DNA from: Ramlibacter sp.
GTDB taxonomy: Bacteria > Pseudomonadota > Gammaproteobacteria > Burkholderiales > Burkholderiaceae_C
NCBI RefSeq assembly: GCF_013697775.1
Contig: NZ_JACCWG010000045.1
Coordinates: 1 to 34,305 of the forward strand
Direction: 5' to 3'
Length of the DNA: 34,305 bases
This document shows positions 15,819 to 24,461 of the stretch, piece after piece. Made by a program: the position numbers and the translations under genes. Under the pieces are notes generated by a model. That model was given only the letters and a program-made list of their open reading frames with translations, ran no database searches and was not told where the DNA came from. Each line of letters opens with the position of its first letter. The first letter of the stretch is position 1.

Positions 15819-15918
15819 GGGTTCCCCTGGTGTGTAGTGGACATGCGTCCGCTGCGGACCCATGCGCCGGGGATCATAGGCCAGGGCGCTTGCCGCGCGT
15901 TTGCGCGCCGCAACAGAA

Positions 15919-15940
15919 AAGGGCCGCTTGCGCGGCCCTT
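15919..15940 (-). terminator. Terminator of the SWIB/histone H1-like gene
   Basis: AAGGGCCGC (15919-15927) and GCGGCCCTT (15932-15940) form a perfect 9-bp stem with a 4-base loop. Read on the minus strand, it is followed by TTCTGTT after the closing arm. It lies 21 bases downstream of the stop codon at 15962. Confidence 0.75.
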
Positions 15941-15961
15941 CGGATGCCCGGGGGACCCGGT

Positions 15962-16432
15962 TTACTTCACGTGCTTGCCGATCAGGCCGGCCATCTCGAA
16001 CATGGACACCTGCGGCTTGCCGAAGAGTTCCTTCAGCTTCGCGTCGGCGTTCACCATGCGCTTGTTGGCGGCGTCCTGCAGCTTGTTCTTCTTGATGTAG
16101 GCCCACAGCTTGCTCACGATTTCCGTGCGCGGCAGCGGAGCGCTGCCGACCACTGCGGACAGCGCTGCGTCGGGCGTCAGCGGCTTCATGAACGCGGCGT
16201 TCGGGGTGCGCTTCTTGGCGGGGGCCTTGGCAGCGGCCTTCTTGGCCGGAGCTGCCTTCTTCGCTGCCGGAGCCTTCTTCGCGGGAGCGGCCTTCTTGGC
16301 CGGAGCCGCCTTCTTCGCCGCCGGAGCCTTCTTCGCGGGAGCGGCCTTCTTTGCCGGAGCCGCCGCCTTCTTCGCGGGAGCAGCCTTCTTTGCGGGCGCT
16401 TTTTTCGCCGCAGCTTTTTTCGCAGTTGCCAT
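15962..16432 (-). CDS. Histone H1-like tail fused to a SWIB/MDM2 domain
   Basis: The 156-residue protein has two parts. Residues about 2-75 are almost only Lys, Ala and Pro, in repeated AAPAKKA and APAKKAA units, like the tail of eukaryotic H1 and bacterial H1-like DNA-binding proteins. Residues about 80-156 form a SWIB domain: FMKPLTPDAALSAVVGS, PRTEIVSKLWAYIKKN, MVNADAKLKELFGK and MFEMAGLIGKHV. The tail should bind DNA by charge. The SWIB domain, known from eukaryotic SWI/SNF complexes and chlamydial topoisomerase, probably mediates protein contacts. It is a small basic nucleoid-type protein in its own unit, with AGAAGGA before the ATG and a terminator after it. Its in vivo role in bacteria is poorly known. 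Confidence 0.9.
   Translation of the reverse strand: MATAKKAAAKKAPAKKAAPAKKAAAPAKKAAPAKKAPAAKKAAPAKKAAPAKKAPAAKKAAPAKKAAAKAPAKKRTPNAAFMKPLTPDAALSAVVGSAPLPRTEIVSKLWAYIKKNKLQDAANKRMVNADAKLKELFGKPQVSMFEMAGLIGKHVK
16214..16429 (-). repeat. In-frame Lys-Ala-Pro codon repeats of the H1-like tail
   Basis: The coding bases repeat units of about 18-24 bases encoding AKKAAPAKKA-type peptides, seen on the plus strand as recurring GCCTTCTT(C/T)GCGGGAG and GGCCGGAGC blocks. Such repeats expand and shrink by recombination, so length should vary between strains. Confidence 0.75.
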
Positions 16433-16509
16433 TTTGATTTTTCCTTCTAGAAGTTGATGTCAACCAGTGGAAAACATCGCTCGCACTGGCACTGCGGATG
16501 CTAATGGAG

Positions 16510-16544
16510 AAAAACCCCGTTTCCAAGGGAAAAACGGGGTTTTT
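16510..16544 (-). terminator. Terminator of the yedA-like gene
   Basis: AAAAACCCCGTTT (16510-16522) and AAACGGGGTTTTT (16532-16544) form a perfect 13-bp stem with a 9-base loop, with A and T runs at both ends. It lies 21 bases after the stop at 16566 and could also work on the other strand. Confidence 0.82.
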
Positions 16545-16565
16545 CGCTGGAGCCTGTTGTTTTTT

Positions 16566-17495
16566 TTAGTGGGCGCGCGGGGTCGTTTTCCCTCTGAAGA
16601 TGAGGAACACGCCCAGCAGGATCACGCCGCAGGCGATCCACTCGCCGCGCGTGACCGCTTCATTGGCGGCGGCGATGCCCAGGAGCAGCGCGATCAGCGG
16701 ATTCACGAAGGCATAGCTGGTGGCCATCGCGGGGCTCGCATGGCCCAGCAGGTACATGTAGGCGCTGAACGCGATGAGCGAGCCGAACACCACCAGGTAC
16801 GCCCACGCGAGTGCCGCCTGCGGCTGCGGCGGCCACGCGAACTGTTCACCCAGCACGAGAGAAATCACCATCAAGATCGCGCCGCCGCACAACATTTCGC
16901 TGGCGAACCCGCTCGGCCCGGCGGCCAGCGGCAGCCGCGTGGAAGACAGCACCGAGCCGAGCGACCAGGCCAGGGTGGCGCCGCTGATGAAGGCCAGCCC
17001 CGCCGGCGAGGCGGAGAAGCTGGCGCCGCGCACCAGCAGCAGCACGCCTGCGATGCCGACCACCATGCCGGCGAATTCCAGCCGGCTGGGCCGCTGCCCG
17101 AACAGCAGGCCCCAGCCGCAGACCATCATCGGCACCACGGCGATGAAGGAGGCGATGAGGCCCGAGCCGATGTGCTGCTCGGCGCTGGCCACCATGCCCA
17201 TGCCGGCGCCGAGCATCAGGCCGCCGACGACGGCGGCATTGCGCCATTCGCGCCGGGTCGGCCAGGGTGTCGGCGCGGCGCTGGCGCGGCCCGAGCACCA
17301 GCGCACCCAGGCCATGAGCAGGACGCCGGCGGCGAGGAAGCGCGTGCCCATCTGGAAGAACGGCGGAAAGCTGTCCAGGGCGACGCGGATGGCGAAATAG
17401 GTGGAGCCCCAGACCAGGTAGCAGGCGAGCAGGGCGGCGATGAGCAGGCGGGGCGGGGAGCCGGCGGCTGCGCGGCGGAGGACGGCGGTGTTCAT
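16566..17495 (-). CDS. yedA: EamA-family exporter, YedA type
   Basis: The 309-residue protein has ten predicted membrane helices in two EamA repeats. It resembles Escherichia coli YedA closely by eye: LVWGSTYFAIRVALDSFPPF at the N-terminus, RFLAAGVLLM, VASAEQHIGSGLIASFIAVV, ATLAWSLGSVLSS and ATSYAFVNPLIALLLG are shared landmarks. YedA-type proteins are drug/metabolite exporters of unclear natural substrate. ATG 17495 is chosen over in-frame starts further upstream, because the extra N-terminal residues would be non-hydrophobic and would run into the divergent regulator's promoter. It diverges from the Lrp/AsnC gene (85-bp gap), a usual arrangement for Lrp-controlled amino-acid exporters. Confidence 0.88.
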   Translation of the reverse strand: MNTAVLRRAAAGSPPRLLIAALLACYLVWGSTYFAIRVALDSFPPFFQMGTRFLAAGVLLMAWVRWCSGRASAAPTPWPTRREWRNAAVVGGLMLGAGMGMVASAEQHIGSGLIASFIAVVPMMVCGWGLLFGQRPSRLEFAGMVVGIAGVLLLVRGASFSASPAGLAFISGATLAWSLGSVLSSTRLPLAAGPSGFASEMLCGGAILMVISLVLGEQFAWPPQPQAALAWAYLVVFGSLIAFSAYMYLLGHASPAMATSYAFVNPLIALLLGIAAANEAVTRGEWIACGVILLGVFLIFRGKTTPRAH

Positions 17496-17580
17496 GGGCG
17501 CAAATCGTAGGTTGTGCTGCCGTTTTGCTCCATGCAGAATCCAAGGTCCGAAGCCCTGCGCTCCTTTATTTTCAAGGCCA

Positions 17581-18081
17581 ATGCCCGCTTTCACCGAAAC
17601 TCCCGAACTCGATGCCTACGACGGCCGCATTCTTGCCGAACTGCAGCGCGACGCGCGCATCACCATGGCGGAGCTGGGCCGCCGCGTGCACCTCAGCCAG
17701 CCGGCGGTGACCGAGCGCGTGCGCAAGCTGGAGGTGGGCGGCTTCATCAAGGGCTACCGCGCGGTGGTCGACTACACGCGGCTGGGCTACGGCATCCGCG
17801 CTCTGGCGCGCGTGGGCCGCGTGGAATACGCGCGGGTGGTCAAGCTGATCGAGCAGACGCCCGAGGTGGTGAATGCCTTCAACGTGACCGGCGAGGACAG
17901 CTGGATCCTGGAGATCGCCGTCATCGACGTCGAGCACCTCGACGCGGTGGTCACCAAGTTCTGTATCCTCACGGAAACCTCCACCTCCATCGTGCTGAAC
18001 ATGCCGCGCGAAAACGCGGTGGTGCTGCCGGCACGGCGCGAGAACATCAAACCCGCCATCCGAAAGGTCACCGGCCGATGA
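17581..18081 (+). CDS. Lrp/AsnC family transcriptional regulator
   Basis: The 166-residue protein has an N-terminal winged helix-turn-helix (about 8-60: YDGRILAELQRDARITMAEL, then GRRVHLSQPAVTERVRKLEV and GGFIKGYRAVV). A C-terminal RAM ligand-sensing domain follows (about 70-145), with EQTPEVVNAFNVTGEDSWIL at the effector-binding turn. Length and order are those of typical Lrp/AsnC proteins, which form octamers and respond to amino acids. Its stop overlaps the RraA start (ATGA), so the two are translated together. It diverges from the YedA-type exporter gene, which is its most likely target along with itself. Confidence 0.92.
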   Translation: MPAFTETPELDAYDGRILAELQRDARITMAELGRRVHLSQPAVTERVRKLEVGGFIKGYRAVVDYTRLGYGIRALARVGRVEYARVVKLIEQTPEVVNAFNVTGEDSWILEIAVIDVEHLDAVVTKFCILTETSTSIVLNMPRENAVVLPARRENIKPAIRKVTGR

Positions 18082-18590
18082 ACCAGCCCACCACCCCCGC
18101 CGACTTCAACACCTGCGACCTGTGCGACGCGCACGAGAAGGACGATCCGCCCGGCTTCGCGGCGCTGCCGCCGGTGTTCCGCGACTACGGACCCACGCCG
18201 CGCTTCGCGGGCCAGGTCAGCACGGTGCGCTGCTTCGAGGACAACACCAAGGTCAAGGAAGCGGTGGAGTCGCCCGGCAACGGCCGGGTGCTGGTGGTGG
18301 ACGGCGGCGCCTCGGTGCGGCGCGCGCTGGTGGGCGGCATCCTCGCCACGGCGGCGCGCAGGAACGGCTGGGCCGGCATCGTGATCGACGGCGCGGTGCG
18401 CGACGCGGCGGAACTGCGCGCGGCGGGCATCGGCGTGAAGGCGCTGGCGCTCATGCCGCACCGCTCCACAAAGCGCGACGAGGGCGCGCGCGACGTACCG
18501 GTGACGGTGCAGGGCGTGGCCGTGCGCCCCGGCGACTGGCTCTATGCCGACGAGGACGGCATCGTGGTCAGCCCGCGGCCCTTGACCTGA
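18078..18590 (+). CDS. RraA family protein (HMG aldolase/oxaloacetate decarboxylase-like)
   Basis: The 170-residue protein has the full RraA signature: VLVVDGGASVRRALVGGILA, then about twenty residues to VIDGAVRDAAELRA. The RD pair and upstream glycines form the metal/oxyanion site in 4-hydroxy-4-methyl-2-oxoglutarate aldolases. FNTCDLCDAH near the N-terminus is also characteristic. Some homologues inhibit RNase E, but the intact catalytic motif favours a keto-acid lyase or oxaloacetate decarboxylase. The ATG overlaps the Lrp stop by four bases. Its 3' end overlaps the convergent EamA gene by 23 bases. Confidence 0.9.
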   Translation: MNQPTTPADFNTCDLCDAHEKDDPPGFAALPPVFRDYGPTPRFAGQVSTVRCFEDNTKVKEAVESPGNGRVLVVDGGASVRRALVGGILATAARRNGWAGIVIDGAVRDAAELRAAGIGVKALALMPHRSTKRDEGARDVPVTVQGVAVRPGDWLYADEDGIVVSPRPLT

Positions 18591-19494
18591 CGGGCAAGGT
18601 CGCCAGCAGCACGCCGGCCAGCGCGACGACGAAGGCGACCAGCTGCAGCGTGCTCAGGTTCTCGCCGAGCGCGAACAGCCCGACCAGCGCGGCGGACACC
18701 GGCAGCATGACGGTGAACACGCCGCCTTGCGACGCCGGCACGGCCTTCAATCCGGTCATCCACAGCCACACGGTCCACACGCTGGCCGCCAGCGAGTAGA
18801 AAGCCAGCAGCAGCCAGATGCCGGGCCGCACGCCGGCGAAGTCGAAGTCCAGCGCCGCATACAGGCCGAACGGCGTGACCAGCACGAAGCCCCACAGGTT
18901 GATCAACGACGAGATGCGCTTGGGGCCCAGCGCGCCGGTCAGCGTCTTGCCGATCACCGCGTACGAGGCCTCGCACAGCACGGCGCCGAACACCAGCAGG
19001 TGCCCGAGCATGGAGCGGGAGTCGTCGGCCGCGCTGGCAACGGCGCCGTGCGCGTCCGGCTTGGCCAATGCCAGCAGCGCGATGCCGGTCATGGCGCATG
19101 CAATCGCGGCCCAAGTGCGCGGCATGATGCGCTCGCGCAGGAAGATCCAGCTGAGCAGCGCGACCGCGGCCGGAATGGCCGCCATGATCACGCCGGCCGA
19201 GACCGCGCTGATCATGCTCACGCCGTACAGCATGCAGATGGAGAACAGGAAGTTGCCGAGGAAGGACTCCAGGAACAGCAGCCAGCGCATGCGGGGCGTC
19301 AGCGGCGCCTCGCTCGCCGGGCGGCGCAGCCAGGGCAGCATGGCCAGCCCGCCGATGCCGAAGCGCATCCAGGCCAGCAGGAAGATGGGAATCGCTGCGG
19401 CAAGCGGCTTGGACAAAGCCACGTAGCTGCCCACCAGCGACATGCTCAGGGCCAGGCAGCCGTAGGCGACCGGGCGGCTGGGAGTCAGGCTCAT
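18568..19494 (-). CDS. EamA-family (DMT superfamily) transporter
   Basis: The 308-residue protein has ten hydrophobic segments in two EamA halves, for example ALSMSLVGSYVALSKPL, ISAVSAGVIMAAIPAAVALL, LVFGAVLCEASYAVIGKTL and FVVALAGVLLATLPV. It is only distantly similar to the YedA-type gene at 16566, so the two are not a recent duplication. Such proteins are usually inner-membrane exporters of amino acids or metabolites. The start ATG 19494 gives a normal first helix after a short polar leader. The end overlaps the RraA gene tail-to-tail. Confidence 0.88.
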   Translation of the reverse strand: MSLTPSRPVAYGCLALSMSLVGSYVALSKPLAAAIPIFLLAWMRFGIGGLAMLPWLRRPASEAPLTPRMRWLLFLESFLGNFLFSICMLYGVSMISAVSAGVIMAAIPAAVALLSWIFLRERIMPRTWAAIACAMTGIALLALAKPDAHGAVASAADDSRSMLGHLLVFGAVLCEASYAVIGKTLTGALGPKRISSLINLWGFVLVTPFGLYAALDFDFAGVRPGIWLLLAFYSLAASVWTVWLWMTGLKAVPASQGGVFTVMLPVSAALVGLFALGENLSTLQLVAFVVALAGVLLATLPVRSRAAG

Positions 19495-19522
19495 CGACAA
19501 TCCGGGGTTGCGAAAGACGCGG

Positions 19523-19978
19523 ATGATGCCCCAAGACGATCCCACACACCCACACACCACGATCGCGGCCGTGCCCGGCGCGTCCGTGCCGCGCCGCGTG
19601 TTCGTCTACGGCACCCTGCGCCGCGGCGGCGCCAACGACATCAACCTGCTGCGCCCGGCGCCGCGCCACGTGGGCATGGGAGAAGTGCGCGGCGTGCTCT
19701 ACCACTTCGGCTGGTATCCCGGCCTGGCGCTGGGCGGCGAGGAAGCCGTGACGGTGGTGGGCGAGGTCTACGAAATCGCACCGGACCTGGAGACGGTGCT
19801 GGACGGCATCGAGGAGATCGTGCCGGGCAGTGCGGACAGCGAATACATCAAGCGCGAGATCGACGTGGACATGCTGGGCACCGCGGTGCACTGCCTGGTG
19901 TACGAGATCAACCCCGAACGGGTGCGCGGCCGCCAGCCGATCGGGCACGGCGACTGGATCCTGTTTCACAGCGGGTGA
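19523..19978 (+). CDS. Gamma-glutamylcyclotransferase-like (YtfP/GGCT fold) protein
   Basis: The 151-residue protein contains the GGCT-fold signature RRVFVYGTLRRGGAND near residue 25, where the YGTLRRG loop binds the substrate carboxylate. LYHFGWYPGLALGGEEAV, VVGEVYEI and LDGIEEIVPG follow; the Glu in the last segment is in the usual catalytic region. Members act on gamma-glutamyl amines or are AIG2-like proteins of unknown role. Two adjacent ATG codons (19523, 19526) and a TTG at 19508 are possible starts; none has a strong ribosome binding site. It diverges from the EamA gene with a 28-bp gap. Confidence 0.8.
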   Translation: MMPQDDPTHPHTTIAAVPGASVPRRVFVYGTLRRGGANDINLLRPAPRHVGMGEVRGVLYHFGWYPGLALGGEEAVTVVGEVYEIAPDLETVLDGIEEIVPGSADSEYIKREIDVDMLGTAVHCLVYEINPERVRGRQPIGHGDWILFHSG

Positions 19979-19987
19979 TGTGTCTTC

Positions 19988-20063
19988 CGCATTGTGAAAT
20001 ACTCAAATGCTGCAGCGCGCCAAAATTTCTCAATACAAGAAACGATTTTTCGCATTGAGAAAT
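19988..20063. promoter_or_regulatory. Three copies of an ATTGAGAAAT motif upstream of aceA
   Basis: CGCATTGTGAAAT (19988-20000) and CGCATTGAGAAAT (20051-20063) share 12 of 13 bases in the same orientation. ATTTCTCAAT (20025-20034) is an exact reverse complement of the second copy's core. Start-to-start spacings of the 10-base cores are 34 and 29 bases, close to three DNA turns. The region is much more AT-rich than its surroundings. This looks like a binding array for a regulator of the glyoxylate shunt; the regulator is not identified here. Confidence 0.6.
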
Positions 20064-20083
20064 GAAGTCCGCAAGCCGTTGAT

Positions 20084-20146
20084 TTGAAACGAATGAAAAT
20101 ATCTCTTGTATAAGACACAAGAGCTGCACGGAGTCTTGTAGAAGAC
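20084..20146 (+). promoter_or_regulatory. aceA promoter region with tandem TCTTGTA(T/G)AAGAC sites
   Basis: TCTTGTATAAGAC (20104-20116) and TCTTGTAGAAGAC (20134-20146) are near-palindromic and begin 30 bases apart. The first is also part of the inverted repeat CTCTTGT-N7-ACAAGAG (20103-20123). TATAAG within it could be a -10 box, with TTGAAA (20084-20089) 19 bases before. The pair suggests a second regulator besides the ATTGAGAAAT array. Confidence 0.5.
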
Positions 20147-20214
20147 TTAAAGTTCACCCATCGGCACTGCTTTTGCGTGCCCCCGGTTTTACCGACATCA
20201 AATGGAGTGAACGC

Positions 20215-21540
<1,326 letters not shown>

Positions 21541-21566
21541 GCGGCGGCGCCTGGCCGCGCGCCACG

Positions 21567-21596
21567 AAGCCCCGGGCGGTCCCCGGGGCTTTTTTT
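21567..21596 (+). terminator. Intrinsic terminator of aceA
   Basis: AAGCCCCGGG (21567-21576) pairs with CCCGGGGCTT (21582-21591) around a 5-base loop and runs into a T-tract up to 21596. It is 27 bases after the aceA stop. Confidence 0.9.
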
Positions 21597-21598
21597 CG

Positions 21599-22138
21599 TC
21601 ACATCGCCTTGTAGAAGATGTAGTCGGCCTGGTACTTCACCACCTGCTTGCCGCCGGCGTTCGCCGCGCCGCAGGCCGCTGCCGGGGCCACGCCGCCGAC
21701 GGTGGACACACGCTGGATGTGGCTCACGCCGCTCATCGCACCGCTGCCCATGGCGGGATTGGCCTTGACCAGCTGCATCGGGATGTTGCCGGCTGCGGCC
21801 GGCGCGACGGCCAGTTGCGTGCCCGTCAGCTTGGAGCCGTCCATGGATTCCCAGGTGGCGGGCGGGCCGTAATACTTGCCGAGCATCTTGCCGCCGCGGT
21901 CCATCAGCTTCGCGTCGGGGCCGACGAACACCCACTCGAATTCACCGGCCGCGGCCGCCTTGGCGCGGCATTCGTAGGTGATGTCGCCGGCGCCGACGGT
22001 TTCCATCGCCACCCTGTGGCCGGCAGGCACTTGCACGGCGGCGGGCAAGGCCGACTGGTCGTAGGGCTTCATCATCGGTTGGGAGGCGCAGGCGGCAAGG
22101 GCGGCAACGGCCGCGGCGGCGAGGGAAATGCGAAGCAT
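21599..22138 (-). CDS. DUF3455 domain lipoprotein
   Basis: The 179-residue protein starts with a lipoprotein signal: LAAAAVAALAAC, with the lipobox cysteine at residue 17. It is therefore probably anchored in the outer membrane. The body matches DUF3455 as I know it: VQVPAGHRVAMETVGAGDIT, then YECRAKAAAAGEFEWVFVGP, KYYGPPATWESMDGSK and a C-terminal KYQADYIFYKA. The function of this family is not known. The gene converges with aceA and diverges from the thrS leader. A GGGGGACTCC stretch with GGAG-like complement precedes the ATG. Confidence 0.82.
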   Translation of the reverse strand: MLRISLAAAAVAALAACASQPMMKPYDQSALPAAVQVPAGHRVAMETVGAGDITYECRAKAAAAGEFEWVFVGPDAKLMDRGGKMLGKYYGPPATWESMDGSKLTGTQLAVAPAAAGNIPMQLVKANPAMGSGAMSGVSHIQRVSTVGGVAPAAACGAANAGGKQVVKYQADYIFYKAM

Positions 22139-22257
22139 CGGGGGACTCCTTCTTGGATAGGTTGTCGAGGCGCCTTCGGAAACCGCGGCGGCCGCGCTGT
22201 GTACGCGGCTGAGGACGAGGTGGATTCAAGCGCCGGGCAATCGCGGTCGCGCCGGGT

Positions 22258-22263
22258 TAAAAT
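22258..22263 (+). promoter_or_regulatory. Likely -10 box of the thrS leader transcript
   Basis: TAAAAT (22258-22263, five of six consensus bases) is followed by a GC-rich discriminator, typical of growth-rate-controlled promoters of translation genes. No good -35 box is seen 16-18 bases upstream. A start near 22270 would give a leader of about 200 bases that includes the leader peptide and the attenuator. Confidence 0.4.
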
Positions 22264-22326
22264 CCGCGCTTCCCCGCGAAACGACGTCCATCCGCGGGAC
22301 ACAAGAGCGAGAAAGGCATGCTGGTT

Positions 22327-22368
22327 ATGACACCGCGAACTACTTCCGAAGGGTTCACGACTCCTTGA
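22327..22368 (+). CDS. Threonine-rich leader peptide of thrS
   Basis: ATG at 22327 opens a 13-codon frame, [13 protein letters not shown], ending at TGA 22366-22368. Five codons are threonine, including a tandem ACT ACT (22339-22344) and a tandem ACG ACT (22357-22362). AAGG lies about ten bases before the ATG; an in-frame ATG at 22318 would add MLV. It precedes a terminator hairpin and thrS, so ribosome stalling when charged tRNA-Thr is scarce would sense the substrate of the encoded enzyme. The Thr density and position are seen directly; the function is inferred from other attenuation leaders such as pheM. Confidence 0.72.
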   Translation: MTPRTTSEGFTTP

Positions 22369-22375
22369 GGGTCGG

Positions 22376-22442
22376 CGGTCGCGCGTGCACTGAATCGTTT
22401 CGGGTTCGTCCAACAAAAGCGCGGCTGCAGACCGCGCTTTTT
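22376..22442 (+). promoter_or_regulatory. Putative thrS transcription attenuator (antiterminator and terminator)
   Basis: AAAAGCGCGG (22415-22424) and CCGCGCTTTT (22432-22441) form a 10-bp terminator stem ending in a T-run. Upstream CGGTCGCGC (22376-22384) can instead pair with GCGCGGCTG (22419-22427): nine pairs, two of them G-U, consuming the left terminator arm. GCGGT (22375-22379) can also pair with ACCGC (22332-22336) inside the leader peptide gene. A ribosome stalled at the Thr codons 22339-22344 would cover ACCGC and free the antiterminator. A ribosome at the stop codon would cover 22376-22384 and favour termination. The pairing was worked out by hand. Confidence 0.62.
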
Positions 22443-22466
22443 GCTTTCGACGAAATGCTTTTCACC

Positions 22467-24374
22467 ATGATCAAAGTCACGCTTCCCGACGGTTCCCAGC
22501 GCGAATATCCCGGCCCTGTCACGGTGGGCGAGGTTGCCGCCTCCATCGGCCCCGGCCTGGCCAAGGCAGCCCTTGCCGGCAAGGTCGACGGCAAGGTAGT
22601 CGATACCAGCTTCACCATCGCCCACGACGCCCAGGTTGCCATCATCACTCTCAAGGACCCCGAGGGCCTGGACGTGATCCGCCACTCCGCGGCCCACCTG
22701 CTGGCCTATGCCGTCAAGGAGCTGTACCCCGAGGCGCAGGTGACCATCGGTCCCGTCATCGAGCACGGCTTCTTCTACGACTTCGCCTACAAGCGGCCTT
22801 TCACGCCCGAGGACTTGGTGGCCATCGAAAAGCGCATGGCTGAACTCGCCGCCAAGGACGAACCCGTGACCCGCCGCGTGCTGCCGCGCGACGAGGCGGT
22901 GGCGCACTTCAAGAGCATCGGCGAGAACTACAAGGCCGAGATCATCGCCAGCATCCCGCAGGGCGAGGACGTGTCGCTCTACCGCGAAGGCGGCTTCGAG
23001 GACCTGTGCCGCGGCCCGCACGTGCCCAGCACCGGCAAGCTGAAGTTCTTCAAGCTCATGAAGGTGGCCGGCGCCTACTGGCGCGGCGACCACCGCAACG
23101 AGATGCTGCAGCGCGTCTACGGCACGGCGTGGGCCACCAAGGAGGAACTGCAGCAGTACCTGACGATGCTCGAGGAGGCCGAGAAGCGCGACCACCGCAA
23201 GCTCGGCCGCGAGCTGGACCTGTTCCACATCGACGACGTGGCGCCCGGCGTGGTGTTCTGGCATCCCAAGGGCTGGGCCATCTGGCAGGCGGTGGAGCAG
23301 TACATGCGCGGCGTCTACCGCGCCACCGGCTACCACGAGGTCAAGGGTCCGCAGATCCTGGACCGCAGCCTGTGGGAGAAGACGGGCCACTGGCAGAACT
23401 ACCGCGAGAATATGTTCACCACGGAGAGCGAGAAGCGCGACTACGCACTCAAGCCGATGAACTGCCCGGGCCACGTGCTGATCTTCAAGCAGGGCATCAA
23501 GAGCTACCGCGACCTGCCGCTGCGCTATGGCGAGTTCGGGCAGTGCCACCGCAACGAGCCCTCCGGCGCGCTGCACGGCATCATGCGGGTGCGCGGCTTC
23601 ACCCAGGACGACGGCCACGTGTTCTGCACGGAAGACCAGATCCTGGAAGAGTGCGTTGCCTACACGGCCCAGTTGCAGAAGGTCTACAAGGACTTCGGCT
23701 TCACCGATATCCTCTACAAGGTGGCCACGCGGCCGGACAACCGCGTCGGTGCGGACGAGCTGTGGGACAAGGCCGAGCATGCCGTCATGGAAGCGCTGCG
23801 CCGCTCCGGCGTGGACTTCGTCATTTCCCCGGGCGACGGCGCCTTCTACGGCCCGAAGATCGAATACACGCTGAAGGACGCGCTGGGCCGCCAGTGGCAG
23901 TGCGGCACCATGCAGGTGGACTTCAACACGGCCGAGCGCCTGGGGGCGGAGTACGTCACCGAAACCAGCGAGCGCGCCCACCCGGTGATGCTGCACCGCG
24001 CTGTGGTGGGCAGCCTGGAACGTTTCATCGGCATGCTGCTCGAACACCACGCCGGCGCTTTGCCCGCATGGCTGGCGCCGGTGCACGCGGTTGTGCTCAA
24101 TATCACGGACCAGCAGGCCGATTACGCCCGGGAAGTCGCCAAAACTCTGCTGGATCAAGGGCTTAGAGTGGAGCTCGACCTTCGCAACGAGAAAATCACG
24201 TATAAAATACGAGAGCATTCGCTGCAAAAGCCGCCTTACCTCCTGGTCGTTGGTGACAAGGAGCGGGCGGCTGGTGCCGTCGCAGTGCGCGCCAGGGGCA
24301 ACCAGGACCTGGGTGTCATGTCCGTGGAAGACTTCTCGAAGAGGCTTCTGGCGGACATCGCAAGCAAGAGCTGA
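22467..24374 (+). CDS. thrS: Threonyl-tRNA synthetase
   Basis: The 635-residue protein charges tRNA-Thr. Its domains in order are: TGS (about 1-62), the editing domain with the HxxxH pair in [10 protein letters not shown] (His73, His77), and the class II catalytic core. The core holds MNCPGH with zinc-ligand Cys333, [19 protein letters not shown] and [17 protein letters not shown]-terminal anticodon-binding domain ends with LLVVGDKE. Length is normal. ATG 22467 ([10 protein letters not shown]) matches the family start; ATG 22455 is possible and neither has a strong ribosome binding site. It is the first structural gene of the thrS-infC-rpmI-rplT-pheST cluster and is probably controlled by the leader described upstream. 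Confidence 0.98.
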   Translation: MIKVTLPDGSQREYPGPVTVGEVAASIGPGLAKAALAGKVDGKVVDTSFTIAHDAQVAIITLKDPEGLDVIRHSAAHLLAYAVKELYPEAQVTIGPVIEHGFFYDFAYKRPFTPEDLVAIEKRMAELAAKDEPVTRRVLPRDEAVAHFKSIGENYKAEIIASIPQGEDVSLYREGGFEDLCRGPHVPSTGKLKFFKLMKVAGAYWRGDHRNEMLQRVYGTAWATKEELQQYLTMLEEAEKRDHRKLGRELDLFHIDDVAPGVVFWHPKGWAIWQAVEQYMRGVYRATGYHEVKGPQILDRSLWEKTGHWQNYRENMFTTESEKRDYALKPMNCPGHVLIFKQGIKSYRDLPLRYGEFGQCHRNEPSGALHGIMRVRGFTQDDGHVFCTEDQILEECVAYTAQLQKVYKDFGFTDILYKVATRPDNRVGADELWDKAEHAVMEALRRSGVDFVISPGDGAFYGPKIEYTLKDALGRQWQCGTMQVDFNTAERLGAEYVTETSERAHPVMLHRAVVGSLERFIGMLLEHHAGALPAWLAPVHAVVLNITDQQADYAREVAKTLLDQGLRVELDLRNEKITYKIREHSLQKPPYLLVVGDKERAAGAVAVRARGNQDLGVMSVEDFSKRLLADIASKS

Positions 24375-24421
24375 CTCTTCACTCGGTGAAGGCTGCAGCC
24401 CGCGCGCACGAAAGCGGTTTC

Positions 24422-24438
24422 GCTACAGTTATTGTAGC
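24422..24438 (+). other. Small hairpin in the thrS-infC gap
   Basis: GCTACA (24422-24427) and TGTAGC (24433-24438) form a 6-bp stem with a GTTAT loop. There is no T-tract, so it is not a typical terminator. It lies 23 bases before the infC start codon and may be part of the infC translation-control region. Confidence 0.35.
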
Positions 24439-24461
24439 TAATTGATTTAGGAACAAAGACC

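Noticed and set aside
16214-16429. Regular short repeats that might suggest a CRISPR array
   Set aside because: The repeats are contiguous, in frame and encode a Lys/Ala/Pro tail. There are no unique spacers.
22385-22441. Possible tRNA or tRNA-like element before thrS (GGTTCG followed by a GC-rich stem)
   Set aside because: No acceptor stem, anticodon arm or CCA can be folded. The bases are better explained by the attenuator terminator.
22257-24227. 656-codon open frame on the minus strand
   Set aside because: It is the antisense shadow of thrS. Composition is His/Val/Leu/Arg-rich with no family resemblance, and thrS on the plus strand is complete.
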